Below are positions 34,612-41,252 of a stretch of 41,252 nucleotides of DNA, in pieces. The stretch's first letter is position 1. Each line of letters begins with the position of its first letter. Where the stretch lies: positions 1 through 41,252 of the forward strand of contig JAGXSV010000020.1 in NCBI GenBank assembly GCA_018333605.1, read 5' to 3'. Under the pieces are notes generated by a model. That model was not told the DNA's origin, did no database searches, and worked only from the letters and a program-made list of their open reading frames with translations. The DNA comes from Hydrogenophaga sp. GTDB lineage: Bacteria; Pseudomonadota; Gammaproteobacteria; Burkholderiales; Burkholderiaceae_C. Made by a program: the position numbers and the translations under genes.

Positions 34612-35369
34612 GGCATCAGGTAACGCCACTCGCCCACCGGCAGGCCAGCCAGGCCAATGCGGCCCAGCCGCAGTCGGCGCACGGCGGTGATCTTCAGTCC
34701 TGCGCGTTCGCACAGGTGTTCCACCTGGCCCGGCAGGTTGCCTTTGATGGCCAGGCGCAGGCGCAGTTCGCTCTGCCAGCTGGCACGCGCCGTGGGCACG
34801 GTCCAGCCGTCGAAAAACAGCGCTTTCGACAGGGACTTGAGCACCGCATCGCGCCGGGCGTCGTCTTCCAGCGCCGGGTCTTCGGCCACTTCCACCAGCC
34901 ACTCGTGTTCGATCTGGGCCGACGCGTCGGTGATCTTGCGCGCCACGCTCGGGTTCTGGGTGAACACCATCAACCCGCTCATGGCGGTGGACAGCGCCGC
35001 CACCGGGAGCAGCTTGTGGCGGTGCGCTTTGAGCGGGCGCACGCCCGAGCGGTCGCCTTTGAAACGGTTGGTGTTGGTAAACCACTTGGCGGCCAGCGCG
35101 TCGGGCAGGAACGGCTCGTTGGGCAGCACGCGGTTGTGCGGCTTGTGCCAGATCAGCGTCACCGACTCCAGCGGCTCCATCTTGGCCTTGGGGTCCAGCA
35201 CCACCGCCTGCTCGTCGCGCACGCGCTCCATGGGTTCTTCCACCACCACGCCGTCCACCCGCACCCAGCCCCCGGCGATGTAGTTTTCGGCGTCGCTGCG
35301 CGAGCAGGGCAGCTGGGCCGCCAGGCGCTTGGACAGGCGCTGGGCCTCGGGCCGCTGGGCGTTGCTCAT
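34596..35369 (-). CDS. RsuA/RluF-family pseudouridine synthase relative lacking the catalytic Asp
   Basis: 257-residue protein. The N-terminal S4 RNA-binding domain (about 10-65, 'RLSKRLAAQLPCSRSDAENY') is normal, and the following region is colinear with RsuA/RluF enzymes ('HKPHNRVLPNE', 'RLRLGRIGLAGLPVGEWRYL' near the end). In the catalytic motif the usual PVGRLDxDTxGLLL is 'PVAALSTAMSGLMVFTQ'. The essential aspartate is Ser127 and its partner arginine is Ala125. It therefore should not make pseudouridine by the known mechanism, but the frame and RNA-binding parts look conserved. It follows ychF by two bases, so it is co-transcribed with it. It could be an RNA-binding or modification-reading protein. 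Confidence 0.8.
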   Translation of the reverse strand: MSNAQRPEAQRLSKRLAAQLPCSRSDAENYIAGGWVRVDGVVVEEPMERVRDEQAVVLDPKAKMEPLESVTLIWHKPHNRVLPNEPFLPDALAAKWFTNTNRFKGDRSGVRPLKAHRHKLLPVAALSTAMSGLMVFTQNPSVARKITDASAQIEHEWLVEVAEDPALEDDARRDAVLKSLSKALFFDGWTVPTARASWQSELRLRLAIKGNLPGQVEHLCERAGLKITAVRRLRLGRIGLAGLPVGEWRYLMPYERF

Positions 35370-35371
35370 GC

Positions 35372-36463
35372 TCAGCTGCTGAACAAAAAGTTCAGCACAT
35401 CACCGTCTTTGACCACGTAGTCTTTGCCCTCGGCGCGCATCTTGCCGGCGTCTTTCGCCCCCTGCTCGCCTTTGTAGGTGATGTAGTCGTCAAACGCGAT
35501 GGTCTGGGCGCGGATGTAGCCCTTCTCAAAATCGGTGTGGATCACGCCGGCCGCCTGCGGGCCGGTGTCGCCCACGTGGATGGTCCAGGCGCGCACCTCT
35601 TTCACGCCCGCGGTGAAATAGGTTTGCAGGCCCAGCAGCTTGTAGGCGGCGCGAATCAGGCGGTTCAGGCCCGGCTCGCTCTGGCCCAGCTCCTCCAGAA
35701 ACATCTGGCGGTCCTCGTCGCTCATCTCGCTCATTTCGGCTTCGAGCTTGGCGCAAATGGCCACCACCGGCGCATTTTGCGCGTCGGCAAAAGCTTTCAG
35801 GCGGTCCAGCAAGGGGTTGTTTTCAAACCCGTCTTCGGCCACGTTGGCCACAAACATGGCGGGCTTGGCCGTGATCAGGAAAAACTGCTTCAACAGCGGC
35901 AGCTCTTCCTTGCTGAAATCAATGGTGCGCACGGGCTTCACGTCGTTCAGCGCGGCCTGGCACTTTTCCAGAATCGCCACCAGCTTGATCGACTCCTTGT
36001 CGCCCGAACGCGCCGTTTTCTGCACGCGGTGCAGGGCTTTTTCCACCGCCGCCAGGTCGGCCAGGCACAGCTCGGTCTGAATGACCTCGATGTCGGCGAT
36101 CGGGTCGATCTTGTTGGCCACGTGGATCACGTTGTCGTCTTCGAAGCAGCGCACCACGTTGACGATGGCGTCGGTCTCGCGGATGTGCGCCAGAAACTTG
36201 TTGCCCAGGCCCTCGCCCGTGCTGGCACCGGCCACCAGGCCCGCAATGTCCACAAACTCCACGATGGCCGGCACGATGCGCTCGGGCGAAATGATCTCGG
36301 CCAGCTGCTGCAGGCGTGGATCGGGCACCTCGACGACGCCCGTGTTGGGCTCGATGGTGCAAAAGGGGTAGTTTTCAGCTGCGATGCCGGCTTTGGTCAG
36401 CGCGTTGAAAAGGGTGGACTTGCCGACGTTGGGCAGGCCCACGATGCCGCATTGGAGACTCAT
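35372..36463 (-). CDS. ychF: Redox-regulated ATPase YchF/EngD
   Basis: 363-residue OBG-like P-loop protein that hydrolyses ATP rather than GTP and is linked to ribosomes and stress responses. The P-loop 'GLPNVGKST' (9-17), switch region '[19 protein letters not shown]', '[20 protein letters not shown]' and the specificity loop 'ANVAEDG' are typical, with NVxE replacing NKxD. The C-terminal TGS-like domain is present ('[15 protein letters not shown]'). Length is standard. It is divergent from rcoM, with 100 bp between the starts. Confidence 0.96.
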   Translation of the reverse strand: MSLQCGIVGLPNVGKSTLFNALTKAGIAAENYPFCTIEPNTGVVEVPDPRLQQLAEIISPERIVPAIVEFVDIAGLVAGASTGEGLGNKFLAHIRETDAIVNVVRCFEDDNVIHVANKIDPIADIEVIQTELCLADLAAVEKALHRVQKTARSGDKESIKLVAILEKCQAALNDVKPVRTIDFSKEELPLLKQFFLITAKPAMFVANVAEDGFENNPLLDRLKAFADAQNAPVVAICAKLEAEMSEMSDEDRQMFLEELGQSEPGLNRLIRAAYKLLGLQTYFTAGVKEVRAWTIHVGDTGPQAAGVIHTDFEKGYIRAQTIAFDDYITYKGEQGAKDAGKMRAEGKDYVVKDGDVLNFLFSS

Positions 36464-36563
36464 GGATTACCTCGAAAAACAACCATAAAGTGTATGCGAT
36501 GGACCACCTTGCGGTACCCTTTGCGCAGGCTGGCACCCATTCAGACCGGCCAGGAGACCGCTG

Positions 36564-37319
36564 ATGGAGACACAGGCCGCGATCAACTCGCCCCTTTATC
36601 TGTTCGAGAAGTTCGAGGTGGGCGTGATCCACCTGGATGCCCAGCGCACCGTGCTGGCCATGAACGACTTTGCCCGCAAGGTGCTGCCGGTGGGTGAAAT
36701 GCAGCCTTTTGACAAGCTGGTGTCGTCGTTCCACCCTGAGCGATCCAAACCCAAGGTCAACTTTCTGCTGGACCAGGCGTCCAGCGGCTGCCCGATGGTG
36801 AGCGCCGTGCCCATGACGATGATCATCAACATCCCGGAACAGGTGCTGCTGATCAAGGTGACCCGGCTGGGCGACTTTGAGGGCAAGACCACCGGCTTCG
36901 TCCTGGTCTTTTACGACGTGACACAGGTGGTGAGCCATGAAGCCCCGGCGGCCGAACCGCCAGCGCCCGGCCTGCGGCTCAACCGCATCCCCATGGTGGC
37001 CAACCACAAGGTGGCGTTTGTGGACACCAAAGACGTGTTGTGCCTGGAGTCGCAAGCCCACTACACGCGGGTGCTGGCCCACGACGGTTTTCATTTCTGC
37101 AACCTGAGCATTGGCGACCTGCAAGCCCGCCTGGACCCGGCGCAGTTCATGCGGGTACACCGCTGCTTCATCGTCAACCTGCACGCGGTGGCCGAACTCG
37201 GGCGCGAAGGCAGCAAAACGCAGGTGGTGCTCAAAGGCAAGCACCGCGAACCCATTCCGGTCTCGCGGGCCGAGGTCGGCAAACTCAGGGAAGCCCTCGG
37301 GCTGCTGGCGCGTCATTGA
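36564..37319 (+). CDS. rcoM: CO-sensing transcriptional activator RcoM (PAS-LytTR)
   Basis: 251-residue one-component regulator. The N-terminal PAS domain (about 10-120) should hold heme. Compared with Burkholderia xenovorans RcoM (ligands H74, C94, M104, from memory), the equivalents are H57 ('SFHPERSKPK'), C76 ('SSGCPMVS') and M86 ('PMTMIINIP'), with nearly the same spacing. The C-terminal LytTR DNA-binding domain (about 148-250) has 'YTRVLAHDGFHF', 'FMRVHRCFIVNL' and the final 'PIPVSRAEVGKLREAL'. CO binding to ferrous heme would displace the Met ligand and turn on coxMSL, whose first gene starts 204 bp downstream. An AGGAG lies nine bases before the ATG. Heme and CO binding are inferred from family and context. 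Confidence 0.9.
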   Translation: METQAAINSPLYLFEKFEVGVIHLDAQRTVLAMNDFARKVLPVGEMQPFDKLVSSFHPERSKPKVNFLLDQASSGCPMVSAVPMTMIINIPEQVLLIKVTRLGDFEGKTTGFVLVFYDVTQVVSHEAPAAEPPAPGLRLNRIPMVANHKVAFVDTKDVLCLESQAHYTRVLAHDGFHFCNLSIGDLQARLDPAQFMRVHRCFIVNLHAVAELGREGSKTQVVLKGKHREPIPVSRAEVGKLREALGLLARH

Positions 37320-37381
37320 TTTTTTCCAACTGTGGGCCTAAGGACATTCCCGGGTTGTCAAAAGCCACGCGCCTGATCTCA

Positions 37382-37434
37382 GCATTTCGTGCAATCCAGC
37401 GTGCATTTCGTGCGGAAAATGCAGCATTTGATGC
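37382..37434 (+). promoter_or_regulatory. Three 11-bp direct repeats at 21-bp period, candidate RcoM operator
   Basis: GCATTTCGTGC occurs at 37382-37392 and again at 37403-37413; GCATTTGATGC (two changes) is at 37424-37434. Start-to-start spacing is exactly 21 bp, two helical turns, so all three face the same side of the DNA. LytTR-domain regulators typically bind direct repeats at such spacing. Position between rcoM and coxM, upstream of a plausible promoter, fits a CO-activated operator. The repeats are seen; protein identity is inferred. Confidence 0.75.
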
Positions 37435-37457
37435 CTTCAAACGCTTAATCCCCGCCG

Positions 37458-37487
37458 TTCGTGTCGGGTTTGGGGACTCCATACACT
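37458..37487 (+). promoter_or_regulatory. Candidate coxM promoter with weak -35
   Basis: TACACT at 37482-37487 is a fair -10 box. The region 17-18 bp upstream (37458-37464, TTCGTGT) is a poor -35, as expected for an activator-dependent promoter. That same TTCGTG is the core of the upstream repeats, so a fourth partial operator may overlap the -35. The start would lie about 30 bases before the coxM ATG, which has its own AGGAG. Confidence 0.45.
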
Positions 37488-37523
37488 GGTTCTGTCTTGG
37501 ACAAAAACCATTAGGAGACAACC

Positions 37524-38387
37524 ATGATTCCACCGCGATTCGAATACCACGCCCCCAAGTCGGTCCGTGAGGCCGTGGCCTTGCTGGGCCAACTCGGGTC
37601 CGATGCCAAGCTGCTGGCCGGCGGCCACAGCCTGCTGCCGATGATGAAGCTGCGTTTTGCCGAGCCCGCGCACCTGATCGACATCAACCGCATTCCCGAG
37701 TTGCGCGGCATCCGCAAGGAAGGCGCCACGGTGGTGATTGGCGCCATGACAGTGGAGAACGACCTGATCACCTCGCCCATCTTGCAGGCCGAGGTGCCGC
37801 TGCTGTGCGAGGCCGCGCAGCTGATTGCCGACCCGCAGGTGCGCAACCGGGGCACCATCGGCGGCGACATTGCCCATGGCGACCCCGGCAACGACCACCC
37901 GGCGCTGTCCATCGCGATCGAGGCGCACTTTGTGCTGGAAGGCCCGAACGGCCGGCGCACCGTGCCCGCCGACGGCTTCTTTCTCGGCACCTACATGACG
38001 CTGCTGGAAGAAAACGAGGTGATGTGCGAGATCCATGTGCCGGCGTTTGCCCCCGGCACCGGCTACGCCTACGAAAAGCTCAAGCGCAAGACCGGCGACT
38101 GGGCCACCGCCGGTTGCGCGGTGGTGATGCGCAAAACCGGCGACACCATCAGCCATGTGCGCGTGGCACTGACCAACGTGGCGCCCACCGCGCTGCGCGT
38201 GGAAGCTGCCGAAGCCGCCCTGCTGGGCCAGCCGCTGAACGCGGCCACGCTGCAGGCCGCGGCCGATGCCGCCACCGCCGCCTGCGACCCCGCCGAAGAC
38301 CTGCGCGGCGACATTGAATACAAAACCGCCATGGCCGGGCAAATGGTCAAGCGCGCCCTGTCCAAAGCCTGGTCCCGTTGTTCCTGA
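37524..38387 (+). CDS. coxM: Carbon monoxide dehydrogenase medium subunit (FAD)
   Basis: 287-residue flavoprotein subunit of aerobic molybdenum CO dehydrogenase, which oxidises CO to CO2 and feeds electrons to the respiratory chain. The FAD pyrophosphate motifs are at the same positions as I recall for Oligotropha CoxM: 'AGGHS' at 32-36 and 'TIGGD' at 111-115. It takes electrons from the iron-sulfur subunit. AGGAG lies six bases before the ATG. The order coxM-coxS-coxL is that of form I CO dehydrogenases; coxS begins 21 bp later. Confidence 0.96.
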   Translation: MIPPRFEYHAPKSVREAVALLGQLGSDAKLLAGGHSLLPMMKLRFAEPAHLIDINRIPELRGIRKEGATVVIGAMTVENDLITSPILQAEVPLLCEAAQLIADPQVRNRGTIGGDIAHGDPGNDHPALSIAIEAHFVLEGPNGRRTVPADGFFLGTYMTLLEENEVMCEIHVPAFAPGTGYAYEKLKRKTGDWATAGCAVVMRKTGDTISHVRVALTNVAPTALRVEAAEAALLGQPLNAATLQAAADAATAACDPAEDLRGDIEYKTAMAGQMVKRALSKAWSRCS

Positions 38388-38408
38388 ACCGCCGCCGGAG
38401 AAACACCC

Positions 38409-38894
38409 ATGTCGAAAAAGCTCATTTCCGTCAACGTCAATGGCCGCACCGAAGAGAAGGCGGTCGAACCCCGCACACTGCTGATCCATTTTTTGCGTGA
38501 AGAACTCAACCTCACCGGCGCCCACATTGGCTGCGAAACCAGCCACTGCGGCGCCTGCACGGTGGACATCGACGGCCGTTCGGTGAAGGCCTGCACCCAC
38601 CTGGCGGTGCAGTGCGATGGCGCCGAGGTGCTGACCGTGGAAGGACTGGCCAACAAGGGCGTGCTGCACGCGGTGCAGGAAGGTTTTTACAAAGAACACG
38701 GCCTGCAGTGCGGCTTTTGCACCCCCGGCATGCTGATGCGCGCCTACCGCTTTTTGCAGGAAAACCCGAACCCCAGCGAAGAAGAGATTCGCCACGGCAT
38801 GGCCGGCAACCTGTGCCGCTGCACCGGCTACCAGAACATCGTCAAGGCGGTGCAGTACGCAGCCAAAAAGCTGCAAGAGCCCGTTGCTGCCTGA
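38409..38894 (+). CDS. coxS: Carbon monoxide dehydrogenase small subunit (2x[2Fe-2S])
   Basis: 161-residue iron-sulfur subunit. The N-terminal plant-ferredoxin-like cluster has C42, C47, C50 and C62 ('[18 protein letters not shown]'). The C-terminal four-helix domain holds the second cluster with C101, C104, C136 and C138 ('[11 protein letters not shown]', '[11 protein letters not shown]'); Q100 precedes C101, as in cytosine-dinucleotide molybdenum enzymes. It wires the Mo site of CoxL to FAD in CoxM. GGAG precedes the ATG; coxL follows after 27 bp. Confidence 0.97.
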   Translation: MSKKLISVNVNGRTEEKAVEPRTLLIHFLREELNLTGAHIGCETSHCGACTVDIDGRSVKACTHLAVQCDGAEVLTVEGLANKGVLHAVQEGFYKEHGLQCGFCTPGMLMRAYRFLQENPNPSEEEIRHGMAGNLCRCTGYQNIVKAVQYAAKKLQEPVAA

Positions 38895-38921
38895 AGCCCC
38901 CCAAAAACTGGAGACCACGAC

Positions 38922-41252
<2,331 letters not shown>

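Overview
The window is high-GC, densely packed DNA from a betaproteobacterium of the Comamonadaceae. Hydrogenophaga is the best guess. Reasons: a form I CO dehydrogenase locus (coxMSL) whose catalytic cysteine is residue 385 of CoxL, the position I recall for Hydrogenophaga pseudoflava; an RcoM-type CO sensor beside it; the Burkholderiales order yqgE-ruvX-pyrR-pyrB-pyrX; dusB-fis-purH; and a pilGHIJ-chpA cluster. No tRNA, rRNA or CRISPR array was seen.

Layout. 1-2.5 kb: an IS66-family element (tnpA, tnpB, tnpC) cut by the left window edge. 2.5-3.9 kb: a UPF0149/SEC-C protein and a broken DsrE-like gene. 3.9-6.8 kb: divergent ferric-iron ABC permease and ATPase genes around a palindromic control region. 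6.9-9.5 kb: a probable copper locus on the minus strand (DUF2946, PCu(A)C chaperone, a second DUF2946, Crp/Fnr-like regulator). 9.6-16.6 kb: a glutathione S-transferase, then the minus-strand run yqgE-ruvX-pyrR-pyrB-pyrX-plsC, interrupted by a perfect 84-bp tandem duplication, then a DNA photolyase ending at a strong bidirectional terminator. 16.7-26.7 kb: the type IV pilus chemosensory operon pilG-pilH-pilI-pilJ-chpA. 26.8-29.4 kb: rubredoxin, a ThiD-like kinase and hemL. 29.4-29.86 kb: a non-coding block of dispersed repeats. 29.9-32.8 kb: dusB-fis-purH. 32.9-36.5 kb: a YqaA-like membrane protein, an MFS exporter, a pseudouridine-synthase relative lacking the catalytic aspartate, and ychF. 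36.6-41.25 kb: rcoM, then coxM-coxS-coxL, with coxL running off the right edge.

How the genes work together. RcoM should sense CO through a PAS-bound heme and switch on coxMSL. Its likely target is visible: three 11-bp direct repeats at an exact 21-bp period upstream of coxM. The Pil-Chp operon carries surface or chemical signals through PilJ and PilI to the hybrid kinase ChpA and the response regulators PilG and PilH, which set pilus motor activity. The pyr genes pair a real aspartate transcarbamoylase with a dihydroorotase-like partner that has lost its metal ligands. Most genes are core housekeeping. The least explained parts are the copper locus, the repeat blocks, the catalytically odd pseudouridine-synthase relative and the cox operator architecture.
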